The notes beneath the pieces were generated by a model, which was given only the letters and a program-made list of their open reading frames with translations, did no database searches and was not told the DNA's origin. Shown here one piece after another: positions 33,786-42,481 of a stretch of 64,000 nt of DNA (positions are counted from its first letter, which is position 1; every line of letters begins with the position of its first letter). This stretch comes from Ruegeria_C sp041537925 (GTDB lineage Bacteria > Pseudomonadota > Alphaproteobacteria > Rhodobacterales > Rhodobacteraceae): the NCBI RefSeq assembly GCF_041537925.1, contig NZ_JBGOSH010000004.1:434001-498000 (forward strand). The letters are read 5' to 3'. A program made the translations under genes and the position numbers.

Positions 33786-34607
33786 TCACTTACTGGTCGG
33801 CCAGCGGTCGGGCAGACTGATATTGGCGACCTGTTCGGCGATCGGGTCGGTCGAAAGCGGATGTGTGTCGGCCTCGTAGATCTTGGGATCTTTCATCTTT
33901 TGCCAGGTGCCGCGATGAAAGACCTCAAGCCCGGAAAACCGCGCCTTGTAGCCCATCTTGGGGCTGCCGGGCACCCAATAGCCGAGATAGACATAAGGCA
34001 GACCTGCCTCTTGAGCGATCTTGATATGGTCGAGGATCATGTAGGTGCCCAACGAGTTTTGTGGCTGGTTCGGGTCATAGAAGGAGTAGACCATGCTCAG
34101 CCCGTCCTCCAGCACGTCGGTCAGGCTGACCGCTGTCAAAGTGCCGCTGGTCTTATCGACATATTCGATCACCCGGCTGCGGATCGGGGTTTCCTCGATC
34201 ATCGCGGCAAATTCGAACACATCCATGTCGGCCATGCCGCCATCGGCGTGGCGGGTGTCGAGATATGCGCGGAACAGTTCGTACTGGTCGTCGGTGGCCC
34301 AGGGTGAAGTTGCCCGCCGCTCCAGTGCCCGGTTGCGCCGCATGGTGCGATTCTGCCCTTTGTTGGCCTCGAAGGCGCGCACATCGATCCGGGCCGAAAG
34401 ACAGGCGGCGCAATCGGAACAGGACGGTCGGTAGAGCACATTCTGCGAGCGCCGAAATCCCTGCTGCGACAATGCGTTGTTCAGACTGTCTGCCCCTTCA
34501 CCCTGCAGCGCCGTGAACAGCTTTCGCTCCATCCGCCCGTCGAGATACGGGCAGGGTTGTGGGGCAGTCACGTAGAATTGAGGCGCTATTGGCAGCGTGT
34601 GGCGCAT
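33786..34607 (-). CDS. bpt: Aspartate/glutamate leucyltransferase (Bpt-type arginyltransferase family)
   Basis: 273 residues. The N-terminal half has FYVTAPQPCPYL, QGFRRSQNVLYRPSCSDCAACLSARI and the conserved Cys pairs. The C-terminal GNAT-like half has GLSMVYSFYDP and LGTYMILDHIKIAQEAGLPYVYLGYWVPGSPKMGYKA-type phrases (YLGYWVPGSPKM). Bpt transfers Leu from Leu-tRNA to N-terminal Asp or Glu, creating an N-degron for ClpS/ClpAP; the short alphaproteobacterial form matches this length. It is the first gene of a two-gene unit with the VOC protein. Confidence 0.94.
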   Translation of the reverse strand: MRHTLPIAPQFYVTAPQPCPYLDGRMERKLFTALQGEGADSLNNALSQQGFRRSQNVLYRPSCSDCAACLSARIDVRAFEANKGQNRTMRRNRALERRATSPWATDDQYELFRAYLDTRHADGGMADMDVFEFAAMIEETPIRSRVIEYVDKTSGTLTAVSLTDVLEDGLSMVYSFYDPNQPQNSLGTYMILDHIKIAQEAGLPYVYLGYWVPGSPKMGYKARFSGLEVFHRGTWQKMKDPKIYEADTHPLSTDPIAEQVANISLPDRWPTSK

Positions 34608-34680
34608 GAATGATCCCTAATCAATGGCTTGCAGGGATGATAGCAACCGATTCTGGACCCGCCAAGAACGGATTGCGCCC

Positions 34681-35118
34681 TCAGGCGATGGCGCGGCGGT
34701 TGATGGCGACCGTGCCAAGAATGGTGTCGCTCAGCCCTCGTCCGCGTTCGCCGGTCAGCATCATGATGATCGAGATCACCTGCAGGACCGGAAACGCCAT
34801 CGAGATGGTGTAGCCCGCCGTATGGGCCAGCGCCTGGCCGGGGTCGAGCCGGGTGCCGTCATCGTCGCGTAATTCGACACCGACGAAGCGCATGCCCCAG
34901 GTTGCTGAGCCCGATGCGATGGTAGCGGTTCGGTAGACGAACCCGATCACCAGGTAGAGCAGCGGGAAAAAGAACAACCCGATAAAGGCGGTAAAGGGTA
35001 TGGCGATCAGGCTGATCAGGACGATCAGCAGGCTGTCGAACACCCATGCAAAGAACCGCTTTGCGGGGACCGAGGCATAGAATTCCGGTTGATAATGCGG
35101 GTTGGGCAGGTGAGTCAT
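34681..35118 (-). CDS. RDD family membrane protein
   Basis: 145 residues. The RDD signature region FFAWVFDSLLIVLISLIAI opens the protein, followed by TM segments FTAFIGLFFFPLLYLVIGF and, after MRFVGVELRDDDGTRLDPGQAL, a third (TAGYTISMAFPVLQVISIIMML). RDD proteins are small multi-pass proteins of mixed or unknown function. It lies about 70 bases downstream of DUF2852, with a GC hairpin in between. Confidence 0.87.
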   Translation of the reverse strand: MTHLPNPHYQPEFYASVPAKRFFAWVFDSLLIVLISLIAIPFTAFIGLFFFPLLYLVIGFVYRTATIASGSATWGMRFVGVELRDDDGTRLDPGQALAHTAGYTISMAFPVLQVISIIMMLTGERGRGLSDTILGTVAINRRAIA

Positions 35119-35145
35119 GGCGCTTTGATCTGTGCTCGTGAAGGG

Positions 35146-35166
35146 GCCCCGCCGCAGGGGCGGGGC
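35146..35166. terminator. GC-rich hairpin between the DUF2852 and RDD genes
   Basis: GCCCCGCC and GGCGGGGC form a perfect 8-bp stem with a 5-base loop. It follows the DUF2852 stop on the minus strand but lacks a T-run, so termination is uncertain. Confidence 0.4.
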
Positions 35167-35190
35167 TGTGTCGTGGTGAGTTTACCGGGT

Positions 35191-35634
35191 TCAGGCAGCG
35201 TTGTCGTCGTCGCCATTGTCGCGATCTGCACTGTCGCGATTTGCGCGGGTCCGCTCATCCATGAACTGGTCGAACTCGGATTTGTCCTTGGCCTCGCGCA
35301 GGCGTTCCAGGAAGGTTTCGAAATCGTGCTGTTCCTGTTCCAGACGGGCCAGGGTGTCGGCCTTATAGGAATCGAACGCGCTGTTGCCGGTGGGCGTCAT
35401 CGCGCGCATTCCGTGACGGGGCCAGGCGCTGCTACGGCGGCAGGATTTGCTGAACATGCGTTTGCTCCAGATCATATATGCAAGAAGGGCGAGGCCGACA
35501 GGCCAGAAGAAGATGAAACCAAGGACCATGAGCGCGATCCATGCGCCTTTGCCCTTGTGGTCCAGCCAGCTTTCGGTTCGTTGAAACCACCCCTGGGTCG
35601 AGGGGGAAACGGCGGGTTCGGTCATCGTAGTCAT
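35191..35634 (-). CDS. DUF2852 membrane-anchored protein
   Basis: 147 residues. A single hydrophobic helix (WIALMVLGFIFFWPVGLALLAYMIW) sits near the N-terminus, followed by a cytoplasmic, charged, coiled-coil-prone tail (LARLEQEQHDFETFLERLREAKDKSEFDQFMDERTRA in outline). This is the DUF2852 layout conserved in Rhodobacterales and Rhizobiales; function unknown. ATG 35634 is preceded by GGAG. It is transcribed divergently from glnE, with two copies of a 19-bp palindrome in the intergenic region. Confidence 0.85.
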   Translation of the reverse strand: MTTMTEPAVSPSTQGWFQRTESWLDHKGKGAWIALMVLGFIFFWPVGLALLAYMIWSKRMFSKSCRRSSAWPRHGMRAMTPTGNSAFDSYKADTLARLEQEQHDFETFLERLREAKDKSEFDQFMDERTRANRDSADRDNGDDDNAA

Positions 35635-35659
35635 TTTTGGGTTTCTCCAGATCAAGGGG

Positions 35660-35678
35660 ATGTAAATCGCTTTCACAT
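35660..35678. promoter_or_regulatory. Palindromic operator candidate, copy 1 (DUF2852/glnE region)
   Basis: ATGTAAA-N5-TTCACAT. Its reverse complement is ATGTGAA-N5-TTTACAT, exactly the pattern of copy 2. It begins 26 bases upstream of the DUF2852 ATG, where a promoter would be expected. Confidence 0.6.
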
Positions 35679-35717
35679 ACTACCAGATGGGAACGGTACG
35701 GGTGATTGCAAGGGGCG

Positions 35718-35736
35718 ATGTGAATGTTTTTTACAT
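35718..35736. promoter_or_regulatory. Palindromic operator candidate, copy 2 (DUF2852/glnE region)
   Basis: ATGTGAA-N5-TTTACAT, the inverted copy of the element at 35660-35678, with centres 58 bases apart. All 14 specified positions agree between the copies. It lies 74 bases before the glnE ATG. The regulator is unknown. Confidence 0.6.
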
Positions 35737-35809
35737 AACGGTGGATTTCACCTGTTTTCTCCTGCTATTACGCGTTGACGAACACCCAAATCGCTGTGCA
35801 ACGTGCATC

Positions 35810-38608
35810 ATGGCACCCGCACTCAAGATCACCCGCCTGCCGCGCGCCTTTGACCCCGAACTGGGACAGGAAGCGCGTGATCTGCTGCCCGGGTTAAGCG
35901 CTGAACATGCGGATCTGATCGCCGGGGCCGGGGGCAGCAGCCCCTATCTGAACGGGTTGATCGCGCAGGAGGCCTCATGGCTGCCACAAGCGCTGGCCGA
36001 GCCCGATGCCGCGATACGGGCGATAATGCAGGATAGCAATGCTCTGTCGCCCGATCAGATCAAACCCGGATTGCGACAGGCCAAACGGCGCATCGCGCTT
36101 TTGACCGCGCTGGGGGATCTGAGCGGGGCCTGGCCTCTGGAACAGGTCACCGCCGTGCTGACGGATTTCGCTGATCTTGCGGTGGGACTGGCAGCAAGGG
36201 CCGAGATCGGCGCGCTGATCCGGCGCGGCAAGCTGCCCGGCCAGAGCGAGGACGATATCGCCGAGGCCGCCGGGATTGTGGTTCTGGCCATGGGCAAAAT
36301 GGGCGCGCATGAGCTGAATTACAGTTCTGATATCGACCTGATCGTGCTGTTTGACGAAACCCGCTATGACCCGGACGATTTTTTTGAGGCGCGGCAGAGT
36401 ATGGTGAAAGCCACGCGCAACCTTTGCGCCACACTCAGTGACAAGACCGCCGAGGGCTATGTGTTCCGCACCGATTTGCGCCTGCGCCCCGACCCGGCGG
36501 TCACGCCGGTCTGCATGGCGATGGAGGCGGCGGAGCGCTATTATGAAAGCCTTGGCCGAACATGGGAGCGGGGGGCCTATATCAAGGCGCGACCCTGTGC
36601 CGGTGATCTGCAGGCGGGGCAGCGGTTCCTGAAAACGCTCACGCCGTTTGTCTGGCGTCGGCATCTAGATTTCGCCGCCATCCAGGACGCCCATGACATG
36701 CGCCTGCGCATCCGCGAGAACAAGGGCACCGGTGGCGCGCTGCAGGTGCCGGGCCACGACATGAAACTGGGGCGCGGCGGCATCCGCGAGATCGAATTCT
36801 TCACCCAGACCCGGCAGTTGATCGCAGGCGGGCGTGATCCCGACCTGCGCCAGCGCGGCACGGTTGACGGATTGCAGGCGCTCGCCGCCAAGGGCTGGGT
36901 TCCGCAGGACGTAACGGATCATTTGACCACCCATTACCGGGCCCATCGCGAGGTCGAGCATCGCATCCAGATGGTGCATGACAACCAGACCCACAAAATC
37001 CCCAAAACCGAAGACGGAATCGCCCGTGTCGCCTGCCTGATGGGCATCACGCCAGAGGCTCTCTGCGCCGATCTGGCCCAGCGCCTCGCCGCCGTGCATG
37101 AGTTGACCGAGGATTTCTTTGCCCCCGATGCCAGCCCTGCCGCCGCGCCGCCCCCCGAGATCGCCTTTGACGCCTCGGTGCTGGCGCGCTGGACCACCTA
37201 TCCAGCCTTGCGCTCGCAGCGGGCGCGACGAATTTTTGACCGGCTCCGGCCCGAACTTCTGAGCCGTCTGGCCCGCACCACCAAACCCGAAGAGGCGCTG
37301 GTGGCGCTTGACGGGTTTCTGGCCGGGCTGCCTGCCGGGGTGCAGTTGTTCTCGCTGTTCGACGCCAATCCGCACCTGATCGATCTGCTGATCGATATCG
37401 TCGGCACCGCGCCGGAACTGGCAGGTTACCTGTCGCGCAATTCCGCCGTGTTCGACGCGGTGATCGGCGGCAGTTTCTTTGATGCCTGGCCCGGTCGCGC
37501 AGCGTTGCAGGCGGACCTGTCGGCGCAACTCGCAGGCGAGGGCGATTATGAACGGCAACTGGATCTGGCCCGGCGCTGGAAGAAGGAATGGCATTTCCGG
37601 GTCGGCGTGCATCACCTTCGTGGGCTGATCGACGGCGCCACTGCCGGAGCGCAATATGCCGATCTGGCCGATGCGGTGATTCTGTCCGTACTGCCTGTGG
37701 TGATGGAGAATTTTGCCATCAAGCACGGCCCGGCACCGGGACGGGGGGTGGCGGTTCTGGGAATGGGATCGTTGGGGGCCGGGCAACTCAACGCGGCCTC
37801 GGACCTCGACATGATTCTGATCTATGATCCGGAGGAGGTCGAGTTCTCGGATGGGCCGAAGCCTCTGGCCGCGCGGACTTATTTTGCGCGGCTGACTCAG
37901 GCGCTTATCACTGCGCTCAGCGCGCCGATGGCGCAGGGGCGGCTTTATGAGGTCGATATGCGCCTGCGCCCCTCGGGCAATCAGGGGCCTGTCGCCACAA
38001 GCTGGGCCAGCTTCACCAACTACCAGCGTAACGAGGCCTGGGTCTGGGAGCATCTTGCGCTGACCCGGGCGCGGGTTGTGGCGGGCAATGAGGGGTTGGG
38101 CGACGATATTGAGGATTTCCGCCGCGCGCTGCTGCAACAGCCTCAGGACCGGCAAAAGGTCGTTGCCGAAGTGTCGGAGATGCGCGAGCGGCTGGCCGCG
38201 GCCAAGACGCCGTCGGGGCTTTGGGATGCCAAGACCGGACCGGGCCGGATGCTGGATATCGAACTGGTGGCGCAGACCGGTGCACTTCTGTCCAGCAGCC
38301 CTGAGCGCGATGTGGAGGCCGGACTGGACGGCGCGGTCGCTGCCGGCTGGTTGAATGTCGCTGAGGTGCGGCAATTGCTGGACAGCTACGCGCTATTTCT
38401 GTCGGTGCAATCGGCGGCACGGCTGCTCTTGTCCGACGAGGCGATCGAAAGCGACACGATCGGCGAAGGGGGCGTGGCATTCCTGTGTCGCAGCAGCGGG
38501 ATCGACCGGCTCGATGCATTGCAGGCCGCGCTTGCGGCGGCCTATGAACGAAATGCCGGGATCATCTCGGCGGCGGTGACGGAAGGCGCAAATGGCACGC
38601 GGCAATGA
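35810..38608 (+). CDS. glnE: Bifunctional glutamine synthetase adenylyltransferase / adenylyl-removing enzyme
   Basis: About 932 residues with two nucleotidyltransferase domains. The N-terminal (adenylyl-removing) domain has VVLAMGKMGAHELNYSSDIDLIVLFDE with the GS..DxD metal residues, plus FRTDLRLRPDP and GRGGIREIEFFTQ. The C-terminal (adenylylating) domain repeats the layout with VAVLGMGSLGAGQLNAASDLDMILIYD and EVDMRLRPSGNQGPVATSW. The enzyme tunes glutamine synthetase activity to nitrogen status through PII. ATG 35810 gives the standard start; an upstream in-frame ATG at 35687 precedes atypical sequence. The gene's 3' end overlaps a small gene by 17 bases. Confidence 0.96.
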   Translation: MAPALKITRLPRAFDPELGQEARDLLPGLSAEHADLIAGAGGSSPYLNGLIAQEASWLPQALAEPDAAIRAIMQDSNALSPDQIKPGLRQAKRRIALLTALGDLSGAWPLEQVTAVLTDFADLAVGLAARAEIGALIRRGKLPGQSEDDIAEAAGIVVLAMGKMGAHELNYSSDIDLIVLFDETRYDPDDFFEARQSMVKATRNLCATLSDKTAEGYVFRTDLRLRPDPAVTPVCMAMEAAERYYESLGRTWERGAYIKARPCAGDLQAGQRFLKTLTPFVWRRHLDFAAIQDAHDMRLRIRENKGTGGALQVPGHDMKLGRGGIREIEFFTQTRQLIAGGRDPDLRQRGTVDGLQALAAKGWVPQDVTDHLTTHYRAHREVEHRIQMVHDNQTHKIPKTEDGIARVACLMGITPEALCADLAQRLAAVHELTEDFFAPDASPAAAPPPEIAFDASVLARWTTYPALRSQRARRIFDRLRPELLSRLARTTKPEEALVALDGFLAGLPAGVQLFSLFDANPHLIDLLIDIVGTAPELAGYLSRNSAVFDAVIGGSFFDAWPGRAALQADLSAQLAGEGDYERQLDLARRWKKEWHFRVGVHHLRGLIDGATAGAQYADLADAVILSVLPVVMENFAIKHGPAPGRGVAVLGMGSLGAGQLNAASDLDMILIYDPEEVEFSDGPKPLAARTYFARLTQALITALSAPMAQGRLYEVDMRLRPSGNQGPVATSWASFTNYQRNEAWVWEHLALTRARVVAGNEGLGDDIEDFRRALLQQPQDRQKVVAEVSEMRERLAAAKTPSGLWDAKTGPGRMLDIELVAQTGALLSSSPERDVEAGLDGAVAAGWLNVAEVRQLLDSYALFLSVQSAARLLLSDEAIESDTIGEGGVAFLCRSSGIDRLDALQAALAAAYERNAGIISAAVTEGANGTRQ

Positions 38609-38867
38609 TCCTCTGGACCCCAAGGGGCTGATACGGGAAGCCTATCGCATCGACGGTATAACCCCGCCGGAATGCCGCAGCATCTTTCTGGACTGGGCGC
38701 TGAGCCTGCCCGCCGAGATCGATCAGAAAACGGCGCTCCGATCATTGCATGACAGGGTCGGGGCCGCCCATCCAGATCACCCGATGACCGAGGTGCTGGT
38801 GCAGGGATTAAACACCGCGCAGACCCCCAAACGCCGCGGCGGGTGGCGCACGCGCGAGCGCGGCTGA
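38592..38867 (+). CDS. Small conserved hypothetical protein overlapping glnE
   Basis: 91 residues, soluble, alternating helices: PLDPKGLIREAYRIDG, PECRSIFLDWALSLP and KTALRSLHDRVGAAHPDHPMTEVLVQGL, with a basic tail. The LIREAYRIDGI..ECRSIFLDWAL pattern is found next to glnE in related Rhodobacterales, as far as I recall, but its function is unknown. The start overlaps the glnE coding sequence by 17 bases, so translation is probably coupled. Confidence 0.75.
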   Translation: MARGNDPLDPKGLIREAYRIDGITPPECRSIFLDWALSLPAEIDQKTALRSLHDRVGAAHPDHPMTEVLVQGLNTAQTPKRRGGWRTRERG

Positions 38868-38998
38868 TTGGCCACACCTGGACAACAATTTCCGCTCTGG
38901 TTGCAAATCGTCCCACAGTTGCCCCAATTTGCCGACAAGACTCTCCTCGTGACCCGGGTTTCGTGAAGAGGCCCCAATACGCATAAGGAGCAGGAACA

Positions 38999-39754
38999 AT
39001 GAATTCCATGCGAGCAGTGGTGTTGATCGGGTTGGGCGCAGGTGTGACCGCCTGCAGCACGTCCGACATCCCCAGCCGGCACACCGGCATTGACGAATTG
39101 CCTTTGGTCGAAACCTCGGTGCTGCCACAGGTTGACGCAGGCGAGGCCACCGTCATCTCGACCCCAGAGGCCGTGGAGGCCCGACAATTGGTCGAACTCC
39201 CTCCTGCCGAAGAACAGGTCGAACCGGTGGTTCCCATCGCCTCTCCGGTAACAGTTCACGCGGTGAAGGTGCGGGTGCCACGGTCGCTGAAAGTGTCCGA
39301 ACGCAACCGCTATCTACCTTTTGGCGATATCGTCTGGCGTGAAGACCCGATCGGCGACCGGCATGCGCAAGTGCAGAAGATCATGCAGGAAGCCCTGATC
39401 CGCGGCGTCACCCCGCTGGAGGGTCCAGGAAAAGTCGATGTTGAGGTCGAACTGGTGCGCTTTCATGCGATCACCGAAAAGGCCCGCTATACGACTGGCG
39501 GCGTGCATGCGATCACCTTTGATCTGACGCTCAGGGATCCCGAAACTGGCGCGATGGTGGTGCCCCAGCGCCGCATCCGGGCCGATCTGGAGGCCTATGG
39601 CGGCCAACAGGCGATCAATGCCGAGGCGCTTGGCCTTACGCAGAAGGAGCGGATTTCCGATCATCTGACCGAGGTGATCCGGGAGGAACTGACCAGCCCC
39701 GAGGGCTACCAGAATGCGAAACTGGGATTCTTCCAACTGCTGAACAAACTCTGA
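38999..39754 (+). CDS. Conserved lipoprotein (Rhodobacterales-type, function unknown)
   Basis: 251 residues. A lipoprotein signal (MRAVVLIGLGAGVTACSTSD) places Cys near residue 19 in a VTAC lipobox. A low-complexity Glu/Val/Pro linker (about 30-80) leads to a compact domain: VRVPRSLKVSERNRYLPFGDIVWREDPIGDR, then VEVELVRFHAITEKARYTTGGVHAITFDLTLRDPETG in outline, ending LGFFQLLNKL. The pattern resembles the DUF6778-like proteins of Rhodobacteraceae. ATG 38999 has AAGGAGCAGGAAC upstream. No enzymatic residues recognised; it lies just before the RlmI-like methyltransferase. Confidence 0.8.
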   Translation: MNSMRAVVLIGLGAGVTACSTSDIPSRHTGIDELPLVETSVLPQVDAGEATVISTPEAVEARQLVELPPAEEQVEPVVPIASPVTVHAVKVRVPRSLKVSERNRYLPFGDIVWREDPIGDRHAQVQKIMQEALIRGVTPLEGPGKVDVEVELVRFHAITEKARYTTGGVHAITFDLTLRDPETGAMVVPQRRIRADLEAYGGQQAINAEALGLTQKERISDHLTEVIREELTSPEGYQNAKLGFFQLLNKL

Positions 39755-39792
39755 GGCTTTCGCTCGCGCAGCGATCCAAGTAAGAGGGCGCC

Positions 39793-41004
39793 ATGACCGC
39801 GCCCTCTTTGCTTTCCGACCGCCCCCGCGTCCGCCTGAAACCCAAGGCCAATGCCCGCGCCATCCGGCATGGCTTTCCCTGGGTTTACGCCAATGAACTG
39901 GTGACCGACCGCCGCACCAAGAAACTCGCACCCGGCACCTTGGCGGTGCTCGAGGATGAGGGCCGTACGCCGCTGGGGCTGGTTTCGGTGAACCCCGCGT
40001 CCAAGATCATCTGCCGCATGTTGGATGCCTCGCCCGAGGCCGCGCTGGATCGGAACTGGTTCGAAACGCGCCTCACCTCTGCGCTGGCCCTGCGCGAGCG
40101 CCTCTTCGACGCACCCTTCTACCGGCTGGTGCATGCCGAGGCGGACGGGTTCCCTGGTGTGATCATCGACCGGTTCGGCGATATCTGTGTGATCCAGCCC
40201 AACGCCGCCTGGGCTGAGGCGCATCTTGAGCTGCTGACCGAGGTGCTGGTTGTCGTGACCGGTGTGCAGACAGTGCTCAAGAACGGTTCGGGCCGGACCC
40301 GCGCGCTTGAGGGGCTGGATGATGCCAATTCGGTGCTGCGCGGCGTTGCGCCGGATGCGCCCGTGCCGGTGCCGATGAACGGCGCAACCTATCTGGCGGA
40401 TCTGACCGGCGGGCAGAAAACCGGCCTGTTCTACGATCAGCGCCCCAATCACGCCTTTGCCGCCCGGCTGGTCCAGCCCGGCGCACAGGTGCTGGACGTG
40501 TTTTCCCATGTGGGCGGTTTTGCCCATGCCATGCTGGCGGGCGGCGCAGAGGAGGCGCTGGCAGTTGACGGATCCGCTGCGGCACTGGCGCTGGCCGGGC
40601 AGGGGGCCGAGGCTTCGGGCTTTGCCGATCGCCTAACCACCCGTCAGGGCGATGCGTTCGAGGTGCTGGCCGCATTGGGTGAGGAAACTGGCCGCTTTGA
40701 CGTGGTGATCTGCGACCCGCCCGCCTTTGCGCCGAACAAGCAGGCGCTGGAGGCCGGTCTGCGCGCCTATGAACGGGTGGCGCGGCTGGCGGCATCTCTG
40801 GTCAAACCCGGTGGCTATCTGGGCCTGTGTTCCTGTTCGCATGCAGCGGACCTGTCGCGCTTTCGCACTGCCTCGGCGCGCGGCATCGGTCGGGCCGGGC
40901 GGCAGGCGCAGCTGATCCATACCGGGTTTGCCGGGCCGGACCATCCCCTGATGCCGCAACTGGCCGAAAGCGGCTACCTCAAGGCGCTGTTTTTCCGGCT
41001 GTGA
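39793..41004 (+). CDS. RlmI/RlmK-like class I SAM-dependent rRNA cytosine methyltransferase
   Basis: 403 residues. The N-terminal PUA domain (about 12-85) reads RLKPKANARAIRHGFPWVYANEL and LGLVSVNPASKIICR. A central EEHEE-type domain follows (FPGVIIDRFGDICVIQP; FLADLTGGQKTGLFYDQR-like: YLADLTGGQKTGLFYDQRPN). The Rossmann methyltransferase has SAM motif I (VLDVFSHVGGFAHAML) and the catalytic-type DPPAFAPNK with CSCSHAADL. E. coli RlmI makes m5C1962 in 23S rRNA; the QKTGLFYDQR motif is shared. The exact site here is inferred. Its stop overlaps the PIN gene start as GTGA. Confidence 0.92.
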   Translation: MTAPSLLSDRPRVRLKPKANARAIRHGFPWVYANELVTDRRTKKLAPGTLAVLEDEGRTPLGLVSVNPASKIICRMLDASPEAALDRNWFETRLTSALALRERLFDAPFYRLVHAEADGFPGVIIDRFGDICVIQPNAAWAEAHLELLTEVLVVVTGVQTVLKNGSGRTRALEGLDDANSVLRGVAPDAPVPVPMNGATYLADLTGGQKTGLFYDQRPNHAFAARLVQPGAQVLDVFSHVGGFAHAMLAGGAEEALAVDGSAAALALAGQGAEASGFADRLTTRQGDAFEVLAALGEETGRFDVVICDPPAFAPNKQALEAGLRAYERVARLAASLVKPGGYLGLCSCSHAADLSRFRTASARGIGRAGRQAQLIHTGFAGPDHPLMPQLAESGYLKALFFRL

Positions 41005-41549
41005 GGGCGGTTCTCGATACTTGCGTGATCTTTCCCACGATCATGCGCGAGATGCTGCTGGGCGCGGCGGAACAGGGGCATTTCCAGCCGCAATGGTCGG
41101 ATCGCATTCTGGAGGAATGGGCCCGTGCAGCGATGCGTTTGGGGCCGGAGGGCGAGGCGCAGGCCCGCGCCGAGGCCGCCCTGATGAGTGCCGCATGGTC
41201 CAAGGCACGGGTGGCGCCCGCGCCGGGGACCGAGGCACGGCTCTGGCTGCCCGATCCGGCAGATATCCATGTGCTGGCCACCGCCATCGCAGGGTCGGCG
41301 GATACGATCATCACGCTCAATGCCAAGGATTTTCCCCGCAACATTCTGGCCGAAGAAGGGCTGACCCGTATCGACCCCGACGGGTTGCTTTATCAGTTCT
41401 GGCTAGCGGACCCGCACGGGATCGAGGCCGTGGGCCGCGCGGTTCTGGATAAGGCGCGGGCGCTGTCGGACGGGGAGTGGCAGATGCGGCCGCTCTTGAA
41501 AAAGGCGCGCCTGCCACGGCTGGCCAAAGCGCTTGCGGGCATCACCTGA
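41001..41549 (+). CDS. PIN-domain protein coupled to the methyltransferase
   Basis: 182 residues from GTG 41001, overlapping the methyltransferase stop (GTGA). The PIN fold is visible: RAVLDTCVIFP (first acidic residue), ILEEWARAAM, LPDPADIHVLATAIAGSADTIITLNAKDFP (two further acidic residues). This is the metal-dependent RNase core used by VapC toxins and by processing enzymes. No antitoxin gene precedes it, and the tight coupling with an rRNA methyltransferase suggests a housekeeping RNA role. That role is an inference. The C-terminal helix-rich extension (about 130-182) is longer than in classic VapC. Confidence 0.82.
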   Translation: MRAVLDTCVIFPTIMREMLLGAAEQGHFQPQWSDRILEEWARAAMRLGPEGEAQARAEAALMSAAWSKARVAPAPGTEARLWLPDPADIHVLATAIAGSADTIITLNAKDFPRNILAEEGLTRIDPDGLLYQFWLADPHGIEAVGRAVLDKARALSDGEWQMRPLLKKARLPRLAKALAGIT

Positions 41550-41555
41550 CGCGGC

Positions 41556-42245
41556 TCAGGCGTCCGCCCCCCAGCGCGCCTCCAGCTTTTCCAGCGCGGC
41601 GATGCGGTCGGCGGTCTTTGGATGGCTCATCAGCCAGGCCGGTGCCACGCCCGCGCGCTTCTGGGTGAGATCCTCGAGCTTGGTGAACAGCGACTTTTGC
41701 GGCGCGACGCCGATCCCGGCTTTGGTCAGCAGCGCGGCGGCATATTCGTCGGCCTCATATTCATCCGAACGCGACAGGTGCGAGGCCAGCAGGCTGGTCA
41801 GCATATTGGCAATCATCGCGCCCACGAAGGGGATGAAGCGGTTCAGCACCATGATCAGAGCGGTGCGCAGGGCGTTCTGCCCCGAAAAATCGATCATGCG
41901 TCGTTTGGCATGGCCCAGTGCTACATGGCCCAGCTCATGGGCGATGACACTGGCCATCTCCTCGGCGCTGACTTCGCCATTGCGGAACTTGCGGTAAAAC
42001 CCCCGCGTGATGAAGATGCGCCCATCGGGGGCGGCCAGCCCGTTCACCGGGTCGATCTCGTAGATGAAGACCGGGATACGCTGCAAATCCAGCGCTGCCG
42101 CTAGGCGGTCGGTGATCCGCTTGAGCGCGGGATCGGCCAGTTCGGTGGATTTCTGATCCAACTCCCGATGCGTGCGCCAGACCGAGACACGGTACATTAC
42201 CAGCGCATAGGCAATCGCCAGAAGGATCGGGGTGAACTTCAGCAT
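41556..42245 (-). CDS. M48 family metalloprotease, membrane-anchored
   Basis: 229 residues. One N-terminal hydrophobic helix (TPILLAIAYALVMYRVSVW) precedes an M48 domain with the zinc motif VIAHELGHVALGHAKRR, the hydrophobic segment LRTALIMVLNRFIPFVGAMIANMLTSLLAS, and the third ligand region SDEYEADEYAAALL. It is a short HtpX-like or Oma1-like peptidase without TPRs. The start at 42245 is chosen for the helix start; no strong RBS is visible, and in-frame ATGs upstream give atypical sequence. Converges on the PIN gene with six bases between stops. Confidence 0.9.
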   Translation of the reverse strand: MLKFTPILLAIAYALVMYRVSVWRTHRELDQKSTELADPALKRITDRLAAALDLQRIPVFIYEIDPVNGLAAPDGRIFITRGFYRKFRNGEVSAEEMASVIAHELGHVALGHAKRRMIDFSGQNALRTALIMVLNRFIPFVGAMIANMLTSLLASHLSRSDEYEADEYAAALLTKAGIGVAPQKSLFTKLEDLTQKRAGVAPAWLMSHPKTADRIAALEKLEARWGADA

Positions 42246-42338
42246 GGGGTAGATATGTGGTCGTGTTGGTTTTGAGACAAGGGAAAGGTTTTTTGCGTTT
42301 GGCAGCGTTAGCCTGTACCCCGTCCAGACGTTTCTCAA

Positions 42339-42357
42339 GTTCAAGTTTGGTTTGAAC
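42339..42357. repeat. Inverted repeat upstream of the amidotransferase
   Basis: GTTCAA-N7-TTGAAC is a perfect 6-bp inverted repeat in the AT-rich gap 42246-42481, between divergent genes. It is a possible operator; a single copy only. Confidence 0.3.
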
Positions 42358-42481
42358 TGAAAAATCTGATCTGTGTTGTCATTTGATTAAAATATCTCTG
42401 CAGATGGAGGAAGAACGAAAACATTAATCCGTTTCGCGGTGTTATTCTTGGTAAATACAATCTAAGAAATGGAGACATGCT

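Noticed and set aside
36665..38374. A 569-codon open frame on the minus strand inside glnE
   Set aside because: It is antisense to the strongly conserved GlnE sequence, its translation is His/Arg/Gln-rich without known motifs, and such long antisense frames are common in GC-rich codon-biased genes.
41001..41549. PIN-domain gene as half of a toxin-antitoxin pair
   Set aside because: There is no small antitoxin gene upstream or downstream; the start overlaps a methyltransferase gene instead.
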